Positions 16,436-22,810 of a DNA stretch of 26,777 nucleotides are shown here, piece by piece. A model generated the notes under the pieces. That model was not told where the DNA came from, made no database searches, and saw only the letters and a program-made list of their open reading frames with translations. A program made the translations under genes and the position numbers. Each line of letters opens with the position of its first letter. Position 1 is the stretch's first letter. Source of the DNA: JBGOUV01 sp041477815 (GTDB lineage: Bacteria > Acidobacteriota > Terriglobia > Bryobacterales > JACQDG01); NCBI GenBank assembly GCA_041477815.1, contig JBGOUV010000038.1, forward strand, positions 1 through 26,777, written 5' to 3'.

Positions 16436-17876
16436 AATAGATCCCCTGTTCCAGCATCGTCATCTGCTCCCGCCCCACCGCCTCACCCGGAATCCCCGGC
16501 CCCCGGTACCCCTTCAACCCATACAACCGAAACTTCCCGTGCCCCACCGGCCGCGCCAGCAATTTCTTCTCCTCCAGCCGGCCCTCCTTATCCACCACCA
16601 ATACCCGCGTTCGCCCCGCCTCCTCGAGCTTCCAATCCCGCTGATAATTCCGGTGCCGCAGTCGCAGCGCGCCCCCCTCCTCGGCGATGTCGCAGGCTGT
16701 TTCCAAACCCTTCACCCCGGTCACATGCTCGGCAAACGGCGTCGACGCCCAGCTCGCCAGAAAGGCAAAGTGCGGCGCCGTCCCGATCCACATCACCGTG
16801 TTCGAAACTACAATCGTGTCCCCCCGCGCCACTTCGAGCGACCGCAGTTTCTCCTCGATCAGCCGCAGGCGCCGCGATTGCGGAATCCAGGACTGCCCGA
16901 TATCCCCCACCGTCGCCAGCGCCAGCCACCCCGCCAGCACCGCCCCCAGCACCCACCGCCCGCCGGTCATCACGGCCAGTCCCAGCGCCAGGAACGCGCT
17001 GGGTACGTAGTCATACCGAAACTCATGCGCCCGCAGAAACAGGATGGGGCCATAGGCCGCTCCCCACAGCATCACCGCGACAGCCAGCCACCGCCACCGC
17101 ACACTGCCGGCCACCGCCGCCAACCGGAAGTACGAATCCGCCGGCCATCCGGTCATCTTCCGGTATACATTACCAATGATCGACAGTGTCGCCAGCGCCT
17201 GGTGCAGCGTGAACTGGTACCGCACATTCAACCCTGCCTGCAACACCGGCACGCGGTTCACCAGCGTGGCGTACGCCACCGCCGCCACCGCCAGCGTTCC
17301 CCCCCCAACCGCCACCGGCCGCCACCCCCGCCATGCCACCACCGGCGCCACCAGCAGCAATCCGAACACCGGGTCTCCCGAGAACAGCGCCAGCAGCAGA
17401 AACACCGCCTGCCGCCACAGCGGCCCTTCCCCCGCTACCTCGCGTAAGTACAACAAAAACCACAGCGTCGACCACAGAAAGAACGCGCAGTTGAAGCTCC
17501 ACAGCAGCGCCCCGTGCGTGGTCGGCAGCAGCAGAAACAACGCCCCCGCCCAAAAAGCCTCCCGCGCCCCCACTCCCAGCTTCTCCACCGCGCTCCGCAA
17601 CGCCACCGCGCACCCCGTATGCAGGGCCAAGCTCACCAGGAATACCGCCTTCGGCGAGTACCCCACCACCAGCCACAACCCATACCCCAGCAAGAAACTC
17701 AGCCACTGAAACCGAAACTGCCCATGAAACCGGTTCTGCACAATGGCCAGCGCCGTCTGGCCCACCTCCCCGGTCTCGTACCGTCCCAGCACGAACCAGT
17801 CGTCCAGCACGAACTGGGCGTGCGGCAGATAGATCAGATACACCGACGCCAGCAACACGTAGGCCACAGTTCGCAC
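16413..17876 (-). CDS. Integral membrane GT-C-like protein, C/E-type paralogue (487 aa)
   Basis: The gene starts with GTG at 17876 and encodes 487 hydrophobic residues with D25-D26 (LDDWFVL) after the first segment. It parallels the plus-strand protein at 13425 in length and in motif order: FRYDYVPSAFLAL, IPQSRRLRLIEEKLR, and a DTIVVSN...GTAPHF tail. It ends in an extra hydrophilic tail (LRLYGLKGYRGPGIP-like). A membrane glycosyltransferase role is inferred from the topology, the acidic pair and the surrounding transferases. It leads a two-gene minus-strand unit with the GT39 gene (23-base overlap). Its start lies 16 bases from the divergent gene at 17893, so both promoters must be packed around 17860-17910. 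Confidence 0.6.
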   Translation of the reverse strand: MRTVAYVLLASVYLIYLPHAQFVLDDWFVLGRYETGEVGQTALAIVQNRFHGQFRFQWLSFLLGYGLWLVVGYSPKAVFLVSLALHTGCAVALRSAVEKLGVGAREAFWAGALFLLLPTTHGALLWSFNCAFFLWSTLWFLLYLREVAGEGPLWRQAVFLLLALFSGDPVFGLLLVAPVVAWRGWRPVAVGGGTLAVAAVAYATLVNRVPVLQAGLNVRYQFTLHQALATLSIIGNVYRKMTGWPADSYFRLAAVAGSVRWRWLAVAVMLWGAAYGPILFLRAHEFRYDYVPSAFLALGLAVMTGGRWVLGAVLAGWLALATVGDIGQSWIPQSRRLRLIEEKLRSLEVARGDTIVVSNTVMWIGTAPHFAFLASWASTPFAEHVTGVKGLETACDIAEEGGALRLRHRNYQRDWKLEEAGRTRVLVVDKEGRLEEKKLLARPVGHGKFRLYGLKGYRGPGIPGEAVGREQMTMLEQGIYFVERDVR

Positions 17877-17880
17877 GTCC

Positions 17881-17886
17881 TATAAT
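17881..17886 (+). promoter_or_regulatory. TATAAT -10 box immediately upstream of an ATG (leaderless candidate)
   Basis: A perfect TATAAT lies six bases before the ATG at 17893. With standard spacing, transcription would begin at or next to the A of that ATG, giving an mRNA with no leader. No purine-rich ribosome site is present between box and ATG. No convincing -35 is seen. Confidence 0.55.
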
Positions 17887-17892
17887 AACGAA

Positions 17893-18528
17893 ATGAACTG
17901 TTCCCTCTGCGAGAGCCGCAAGGCCAAGCGCTCCTGCCCCGCCGTCCGCCAGGAGATCTGCCCGCAATGCTGCGGTGAAGCGCGCGAGGAAACCCTCGAC
18001 TGCCCGCTCGACTGCGTGTACCTGCTCGAAAGCCGCGACCGCGAGCGTCGCCCCGGCCTCGACCCCGCCAACTTTCCGCATAATGAGGTACGGATCACCG
18101 ACAACTTTCTCCGCGAGAACGAAGACCTCCTCACCGCCATCGCCCGCTTCCTCCTGACCGCCGCCTTCCAAACGCCCGGCGCCGTCGACCGCGACGTCCG
18201 CGACGCCCTGGACGCCATGATCCGCACCCATAAGACCCTCGAGAGCGGCGTCTATTATCAGACCATGCCCCAATCTCCGCTGGCCGCGTCGATCGTCGCC
18301 GGCGTCCAGCAGCAGGTCCAGGAGTTCCGCCAGCAGGAGGCCCAACGCACCGGCATCACCCGCATCCGCGACATCGATGTTCTGGGCGTCCTGGTCTTCC
18401 TCCTCCGCATGGCCCTAGACGAGGACAACGGCCGCAAACTCTGCAAACGCTTTCTCCACACGCTCCTCCTGCACTTCCAACCATCCTCCGCCCCCACGAC
18501 CTCCTCCCCCCTAATCGTGAGCCCTTAG
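17893..18528 (+). CDS. Cys-rich (zinc-binding-like) protein of unknown function
   Basis: This 211-aa soluble protein has eight cysteines in its first 41 residues (C3, C6, C15, C23, C26, C27, C37, C41), arranged as CxxC-x8-C-x7-CxxCC-x9-CxxxC. This pattern is likely to bind one or two zinc ions. The rest is predicted alpha-helical (about residues 60-195), with no membrane segment and no known catalytic motif. It ends in a low-complexity Ser/Pro/Thr tail (SSAPTTSSP) that may be a recent extension. The N-terminal block, with CPLDC-x-YL at its end, resembles uncharacterised proteins I associate with Acidobacteriota, but I cannot name a family. The gene stands alone between divergent membrane genes and the CBS operon and has its own TATAAT box. 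A role in nucleic-acid or protein binding is conceivable but not shown. Confidence 0.75.
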   Translation: MNCSLCESRKAKRSCPAVRQEICPQCCGEAREETLDCPLDCVYLLESRDRERRPGLDPANFPHNEVRITDNFLRENEDLLTAIARFLLTAAFQTPGAVDRDVRDALDAMIRTHKTLESGVYYQTMPQSPLAASIVAGVQQQVQEFRQQEAQRTGITRIRDIDVLGVLVFLLRMALDEDNGRKLCKRFLHTLLLHFQPSSAPTTSSPLIVSP

Positions 18529-18565
18529 AGAGAAGCTTCTTGCCGGCGTACCTGGTGCCAGCCAT

Positions 18566-18597
18566 ACTGGCCACTGACCACTGGCCACTGGCCACTG
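18566..18597 (+). repeat. Intergenic 7-bp tandem repeat (ACTGGCC, four copies plus ACTG)
   Basis: Units lie at 18566-18572, 18573-18579 (ACTGACC), 18580-18586 and 18587-18593, then ACTG. The heptamer is identical to that inside the gene at 7896 (8734-8765). The array lies in the 112-base gap before the CBS-domain gene, just upstream of the candidate -10 box, where it would occupy the -35 region. Confidence 0.92.
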
Positions 18598-18602
18598 CTT
18601 CA

Positions 18603-18611
18603 TGCTATCCT
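18603..18611 (+). promoter_or_regulatory. Extended -10 candidate for the CBS-CbiX-reductase operon
   Basis: TGC followed by TATCCT at 18606-18611 predicts a transcript start near 18618. A strong purine-rich ribosome site (GGGGGAGGG, about 18626-18633) and the ATG at 18641 follow. The -35 region falls in the heptamer repeat, so repeat number could alter promoter spacing. Confidence 0.4.
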
Positions 18612-18640
18612 GATCCACGCCAAAAGGGGGAGGGCTCCGA

Positions 18641-19072
18641 ATGGCGCGAATTTCGCAGATCCTGGCCGACCGTAATTTGTATTCCGTCGAACGGAGTCAG
18701 ACCGTCTTCGACGTGGCCAACCACATGGCCGCAGTGCACGTGGGCGCTATTCTGGTGCTCGAGAGCGGCAGCCTCTGCGGCATCTTCAGCGAGCGCGACC
18801 TCATGCTGCGGGTGGTCCTGACCGGCCGCGACCCCCGCACCGTTGTCGTCGGCGAGGTCATGACCCCCAATCCCGCTACTGTCGACGATTCCGCCCCCGC
18901 CGAAGAAGCCATGGAAATCATGCACCAGCACAACTGCCGCCACCTCCCGGTGCTGCGCCAGGGCCAGGTGGCCGGCATGATTTCCATGCGCGACCTGATG
19001 TACTACGATCTGGATCGCAAGGCCGAGGAGATCCGGCACATGCGAGAATACATCCAGCGTGCCACTACCTGA
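18641..19072 (+). CDS. Stand-alone CBS-pair (Bateman) protein
   Basis: The 143-aa protein consists almost wholly of two CBS motifs: residues about 8-64 (with a VGAILVLESGSLCGIFSERD pattern) and about 74-132 (VMTPNPATV, NCRHLPVLRQG, GMISMRDL). The GxFSERDLM and GMISMRDLM turns are the usual nucleotide-binding ends. CBS pairs of this kind bind adenine nucleotides such as AMP, ATP or SAM and act as sensors. No effector domain is attached. A strong GGGGGAGGG site eight bases before the ATG supports the start. The gene overlaps the chelatase gene by 14 bases and so is likely co-transcribed with it and the reductase. A regulatory or redox-sensing role towards these partners is an inference. Confidence 0.88.
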   Translation: MARISQILADRNLYSVERSQTVFDVANHMAAVHVGAILVLESGSLCGIFSERDLMLRVVLTGRDPRTVVVGEVMTPNPATVDDSAPAEEAMEIMHQHNCRHLPVLRQGQVAGMISMRDLMYYDLDRKAEEIRHMREYIQRATT

Positions 19073-19442
19073 GCGAGCCGGCGTCATTTTCTTCGCCCAC
19101 GGGTCCTCGATCGAATCCGCCAACGAAGCCGTCCGCCACGTGGCCCGCGCCGCCGCGCAGCTCGGCGGCTTCGACCTGTGGCAAGCGGCTTTCCTCGAAG
19201 GCGGCGCCCCCGACCTCGCCGCCGCCGTCGCCGCTCTCCACCAGGCCGGCGTCACCCGCCTCGTCGTGGTACCCTATTTCTTGACCCTGGGGCTTCACCT
19301 CCAGCGGGATCTGCCCCGCATCGTCGCCGACCTCTCGCGCATCTATACAGGAATAGAGATCGTCTGCGGCGATCCGCTCGACGGGCATCCGGGTCTCCCC
19401 CACATCCTGGCCCAGCGGGCCCGCAAGGCTTTGACCCGATGA
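19059..19442 (+). CDS. cbiX: Short CbiX-type sirohydrochlorin chelatase
   Basis: The 127-aa product has the length of the single-domain CbiX-S chelatases, which insert cobalt (or iron/nickel) into sirohydrochlorin for cobalamin, siroheme or F430 pathways. The first metal-ligand motif is FFAHGSS with H14. The second is in VVVPYFLTLGLHL with H80, and these match the two active-site histidines of small CbiX proteins. The gene starts at GTG 19059, inside the CBS gene (14-base overlap), and ends with a 4-base ATGA overlap into the flavoprotein gene. No other tetrapyrrole gene is in the window, so cobalt versus iron use cannot be decided. Some small CbiX-like proteins in such settings have unknown substrates. 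Confidence 0.8.
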   Translation: MPLPERAGVIFFAHGSSIESANEAVRHVARAAAQLGGFDLWQAAFLEGGAPDLAAAVAALHQAGVTRLVVVPYFLTLGLHLQRDLPRIVADLSRIYTGIEIVCGDPLDGHPGLPHILAQRARKALTR

Positions 19443-20149
19443 CCAACCCCGCCTCCCGAACGGCCCGTCTCCTCGAATCCTACGAGCTGGCCCCTCAGGT
19501 CCGCCATTTTGTCTTCGAAGTTCCCGGCGCCGATCATCTGCTTTTCGAGCCCGGCCAGTTCGTCTCTTTCCACCACGTTCTCGACGGGGAACCGACCACC
19601 CGCGCCTACTCCATCGCCTCCGCCCCCAACGGCGGCAACCGCTTCGAGCTCTGCCTGAACCAGGTCCCTAACGGCCCCTTCTCGTCGTTTCTGTTCCAGC
19701 TCCACCCCGGCGACGAAATCGCCTTCGACGGCCCCCTGGGCTTCTTTGTGCTGCGCCAGCCCGTGCGCGATTCGCTCTTTGTGGCCACCGGGACCGGAGT
19801 AGCCCCCATCCGCTCGATGCTCACCCACGCGCTCGCCCACCGCGCCTCCAGCCGGTTGCAGCTCCTGTTCGGCAGCCGTTATCCGGAGACGATCCTCTAC
19901 CGCGACCAATTCGAGCAAATCGCCCGGCGCCACCCCAACTTCACCTTCCATCCCACGCTCAGCCGCGCTTCCGAGTCCTGGACCGGCCTGCGCGGCCACG
20001 TCCAGCACCACCTGTCCGAATTCCTCGCCGGCCGCACCGACGTGGATGTCTACGTCTGCGGCCTGAAGGCCATGGTCAACGACGTCCGCGCCCGCCTCAA
20101 AGCAGCCGGCTTCGACCGCAAGTCGATCCTTTACGAAAAATACGACTGA
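19439..20149 (+). CDS. Ferredoxin-NADP(H) reductase-like FAD/NAD(P)-binding oxidoreductase
   Basis: From the ATG at 19439 (overlapping the chelatase stop by four bases) the protein has 236 residues. The open frame extending upstream is an out-of-frame reading of the chelatase gene. An FAD-binding beta-barrel (about 5-105) contains the RAYS flavin motif (R55-S58), preceded by EPGQFVSF. The NAD(P) domain (about 110-236) contains ATGTGVAPIRS for the pyrophosphate, a GSRYPE turn and a VCGLKAMV motif near the C-terminus. It ends in YEKYD. Length and motifs fit bacterial Fpr-type or related single-component reductases that move electrons between NAD(P)H and ferredoxin or flavodoxin. No iron-sulfur domain is attached. 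Being last in the CBS-chelatase run, it may serve a redox step of tetrapyrrole or sulfur metabolism, but this is conjecture. Confidence 0.88.
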   Translation: MTNPASRTARLLESYELAPQVRHFVFEVPGADHLLFEPGQFVSFHHVLDGEPTTRAYSIASAPNGGNRFELCLNQVPNGPFSSFLFQLHPGDEIAFDGPLGFFVLRQPVRDSLFVATGTGVAPIRSMLTHALAHRASSRLQLLFGSRYPETILYRDQFEQIARRHPNFTFHPTLSRASESWTGLRGHVQHHLSEFLAGRTDVDVYVCGLKAMVNDVRARLKAAGFDRKSILYEKYD

Positions 20150-20160
20150 ACCGGCACGTC

Positions 20161-20394
20161 CTACTTCAACGCCTCGTTGATCTCCATATCGCGCTTCAGC
20201 ACCTCGGTCAGGAGTTCCGACAGGTCAACGCCCCTTTGTTCGGCCTTGCCGGAGAAATATTCCCACACGCTTCTCTCGATCGAAGCAGGCATCAGGATCT
20301 TGGCGTCCGGAGGGATGTGATGGAGGCCGCGAACACCCTTACCGAAGTCAATCTCGGCCGGCATATCGTCATCTTCGATTGGCTGATTGCTCAT
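20161..20394 (-). CDS. BrnA/CopG-type antitoxin
   Basis: This 77-aa acidic-then-basic protein overlaps the end of the toxin gene by four bases. The C-terminal half (about residues 33-73, with ILMPASIERSVWEYF then SELLTEVLKRD) looks like a ribbon-helix-helix DNA-binding or dimerisation unit. The N-terminal part is acidic and probably wraps the toxin. Toxin-first order with overlap is usual for BrnTA systems, in which the complex represses its own promoter. It converges on the reductase gene with only 11 bases between. The antitoxin assignment rests mostly on its partner. Confidence 0.7.
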   Translation of the reverse strand: MSNQPIEDDDMPAEIDFGKGVRGLHHIPPDAKILMPASIERSVWEYFSGKAEQRGVDLSELLTEVLKRDMEINEALK

Positions 20395-20696
20395 AGACCC
20401 TCCCGATAGCGGCGAATTTCAGGTGGTGTCGCCTTGCGGCCCGAGATAAGGCGGATCTTCGTTGTTGGGGGGGCAGCCTCGGACCAGAGGTAAACGACTG
20501 AAAGCATGGCACCGCTGCTAGCGCAACCCATTGAAAACCAGCGCTCCTCGATTTGGCTGTGCTCCACATCGGCGACGGTAAGGAGTCGCGGATCACTGAA
20601 AACCGTGCAGGCATGTTCAAAGGACACGCCATGCTTGCGCACATTGGCATCTGCCTTGATCTCGTCCCATTCGAACTGAAACTGCCGCTCATTCAC
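20391..20696 (-). CDS. brnT: BrnT-family ribonuclease toxin
   Basis: The 101-aa protein shows the family pattern clearly: FEWDEIKADANVRKHGVSFE (residues 8-27), a VFSDPRLL turn, EERWFSMG, VVYLW and RLISGRKATPPEIRRY near the end. BrnT toxins have a RelE-like fold and cut RNA; the paired BrnA neutralises them. The start is GTG at 20696, and the next gene overlaps by four bases. The central SSGAMLSV insertion is ordinary for the family. Base composition is less GC-rich than that of the neighbours, consistent with horizontal acquisition. Confidence 0.85.
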   Translation of the reverse strand: MNERQFQFEWDEIKADANVRKHGVSFEHACTVFSDPRLLTVADVEHSQIEERWFSMGCASSGAMLSVVYLWSEAAPPTTKIRLISGRKATPPEIRRYREGL

Positions 20697-20822
20697 AACT
20701 CATGGACTCGTACCATCACGTCCTCATCCTATCATCCTACGTACTTCTCCAGCCAAGCTAAAGAGGACTCAAGAATTGCGCCGAAACCGGCGGCGAGCGC
20801 CAATTCCCAAATCCTCAAATTC
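20697..20822. other. Intergenic region between toxin-antitoxin pair and S9 peptidase
   Basis: This 126-base gap is richer in A/T than its surroundings. On the minus strand it contains a TAGGAT box (around 20728-20733) that could be the toxin-antitoxin promoter, with no convincing -35, and at its right edge the repeat that starts at 20801. No coding frame or stable terminator hairpin was found. Confidence 0.4.
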
Positions 20823-20836
20823 TCAATTCCTCAAAT
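20801..20836 (-). repeat. Degenerate AATTTGAGG-type repeat at the 3' end of the S9 peptidase gene
   Basis: On the minus strand the end of the gene runs AGG-AAT-TGA-GAATTTGAGGATTTGGGAATT, so the last codons and the stop come from the repeat. The plus strand reads as TCAAATCC/TCAATTCC units. The same motif lies at 22771-22810 at the end of the next upstream gene. Confidence 0.75.
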
Positions 20837-22745
20837 ATCTGAACATCCACGCCAGGTGCCGCTCCATCAGGTCCAACTGAAACTTCGGCTCGCGCGGCCC
20901 GTGCGGCGTCCGGGGATACACCACCATCTGCGTCGTCACCCCCTGCCTCTTCAAGGCATTGTAGAACTCATATCCCTGTGAGATGGGCACCCGCACGTCG
21001 GCCTCCCCGTGCAGGACCAGCGTCGGCGTGGCGACGCCCTTCACGTAGTACATCGCCGAGTGCTTCAGATAGCCCTCCAGGTTTTGCCAGGTCTCGCCCG
21101 AAAAGTAGTCCGGCAAGAAGCCGGGGATGTCGGCTGTCCCGGTAAAGCTGAAAAGGTTCGTTACCCCGGCCCCTACCGCCGCCGCTTTGAACCTCTTGGT
21201 CTGGGTAACGATCCACGACGTCATGAAACCCCCGTAGCTCCACCCCATCACCGCCAGCCGGTCCGGGTCCGCCACCCCCAGGCCTATTACGTGGTCCACG
21301 CCGGCCATCAGGTCTTCGTAATCCTTACCACCCCAGTCGCCGTAGTTCGCCTGCCGGAACTGCCGGCCGTAGCTGCTCGACCCTCGGGGATTCACCCGCA
21401 GGATCGCAACCCCACGCTCGGCCAGGGTGGCCAGCGGGTAGACCCCCGGTCCGCCCAGGAACGTCTCGGCAAACACCCCGGCCGGCCCGCCGTGGATATT
21501 CAGGATCATCGGATACCGCCGCCCGGCCTGGTATCCGGCCGGATAGGTCAGCAGACCCTCGATGTCGAGCCCGTCCTTGCTCTTCCACCGGATCGTCTTC
21601 GTCGCAATCGCCGGAAACTTCGGCAAGTCTGCATTGGCCCTGCTTACCTGCACCGGCGCGGTCCCGCTCCTCGCCTCCATCACGTACGCCTCGGGCGGCC
21701 GGTCCGGCGCCTGCCCCACCAGCCCCAGATGGGTCCCGGTGGCGTTCAATTCCGCCGCGCTGTAAGTGCCCTCCCGCGGCTCGGCCACCACCGTCGCCGG
21801 TCCGTCCAGCGGCGCCGCGTACACCAGCCGCTTCATCCCTTTCCCCTCGGCGAAATAGATCCTGCGACTGTCCGCCGACCACCCCAGTAAGACCGGCTGC
21901 TCATCATAAGTAGCCGGCAGTTCCCGCTCCGACGTCCCGGTCCGCAACACGATTCTCTCCTGCTTGGCCCATCGCACCGGCGTTGCCGTCCGCACGTAGG
22001 CCAGGTGCCGCCCGTCCGGCGAATACGCCGGGCCCGACTCGCTCGCGGCCGTGGCCGCCACCGCCCGCGTCGTCCCGTCCGCCACCGTAACTTCCCAAAT
22101 GTCGAGCTTGGTCCAATCGTCAGCCCTGGGGGTAGGCTGCCGCTCATAGGCGATCCGCGTCCCGTCCGGGGCCCACGCCAGCTTGGTAATGTGGAAATCT
22201 CCCGCCACCAGTTTGCGCGCCTCGCGCTTACCGGCCCACGCCACCAGCCACAGCCGCTGATTCTCCGGATCCGCATCCACCACCCGGAAATCCCGCTTCT
22301 CTTTCTTGGCTTTCTCCTTCTCCGCCGCCGTCGCGTCCGCCGCCAGGTACGCCACCTGCTTCCCATCCGGCGACACCCGAAACGCCGCCACGTCGCTCTT
22401 CGACTCGGTCACGGGCTCGGCCTCCCCGCCATCCACCGGGATCCGCCAGACGTTCTGCGCCTCGCCCCGCTTCGACAGAAACAGAACCCACCGCCCCTCC
22501 GGCGACCACTGCGGCGCCGTCGCCGGCTTCTCTCCCCGGGTCAACTGCCGGTCCCCCAGAAACACGTGCGTCAACTGCTCGCTCTTCTCAGCTTCCATCA
22601 CCGCCCAAGTCTCGGTATACACTACCCGCGTGCCATCCGGCGAAGGCACCACGCTCCCCACCCCCCGCACCCGCATAGCCACCGCAGGGTCCCAAACCTG
22701 GGCTCCCAGCATGCCCACCACTCCCGCCAACACCGCCAGCCTCAT
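20823..22745 (-). CDS. Secreted S9-family serine peptidase (acylaminoacyl/dipeptidyl peptidase type)
   Basis: This 640-aa protein begins with a short hydrophobic signal sequence (about 2-15, ending MLGA). Residues about 30-370 contain repeated WSPEGRW, VSPDGKQ, WAPDGTR and YSPDGRH motifs of a PD40/WD40-like beta-propeller. The alpha/beta-hydrolase domain (about 385-640) has the nucleophile motif GWSYGG with S503, an aspartate in HGEADVRVP (D583) and a histidine in TPHGP (H615), the full S9 triad in order. Such enzymes trim oligopeptides, here probably in the periplasm. A GAGG tract seven bases before the ATG supports the start. It lies 55 bases downstream of the CpsB-type gene, with a repeat array between, and may be transcribed with it. 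The final codons and stop are built from a repeat. Confidence 0.92.
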   Translation of the reverse strand: MRLAVLAGVVGMLGAQVWDPAVAMRVRGVGSVVPSPDGTRVVYTETWAVMEAEKSEQLTHVFLGDRQLTRGEKPATAPQWSPEGRWVLFLSKRGEAQNVWRIPVDGGEAEPVTESKSDVAAFRVSPDGKQVAYLAADATAAEKEKAKKEKRDFRVVDADPENQRLWLVAWAGKREARKLVAGDFHITKLAWAPDGTRIAYERQPTPRADDWTKLDIWEVTVADGTTRAVAATAASESGPAYSPDGRHLAYVRTATPVRWAKQERIVLRTGTSERELPATYDEQPVLLGWSADSRRIYFAEGKGMKRLVYAAPLDGPATVVAEPREGTYSAAELNATGTHLGLVGQAPDRPPEAYVMEARSGTAPVQVSRANADLPKFPAIATKTIRWKSKDGLDIEGLLTYPAGYQAGRRYPMILNIHGGPAGVFAETFLGGPGVYPLATLAERGVAILRVNPRGSSSYGRQFRQANYGDWGGKDYEDLMAGVDHVIGLGVADPDRLAVMGWSYGGFMTSWIVTQTKRFKAAAVGAGVTNLFSFTGTADIPGFLPDYFSGETWQNLEGYLKHSAMYYVKGVATPTLVLHGEADVRVPISQGYEFYNALKRQGVTTQMVVYPRTPHGPREPKFQLDLMERHLAWMFRYLRN

Positions 22746-22770
22746 AGTTTTTCCTCTGCTTCAAGCCCAT

Positions 22771-22810
22771 CAATTCTCAAATCCTCAAATCCCAAAATTC
22801 TCAAATCCTC
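22771..22810 (-). repeat. AATTTGAGGATTTGAG-type tandem repeat between CpsB-type and S9 genes
   Basis: The plus strand reads as TCAAATCC units with CCCAAAATTC between them (22776-22790 and 22800-22808). On the minus strand the phosphatase gene ends AGG-ATT-TGA inside this array, so the repeat supplies the stop codon. A related copy lies at 20801-20836. Confidence 0.85.

Noticed and set aside
18529..18545. Terminator after the Cys-rich gene (AGAAGCTTCT palindrome)
   Set aside because: The palindrome has no loop, is short, and is not followed by a T run.
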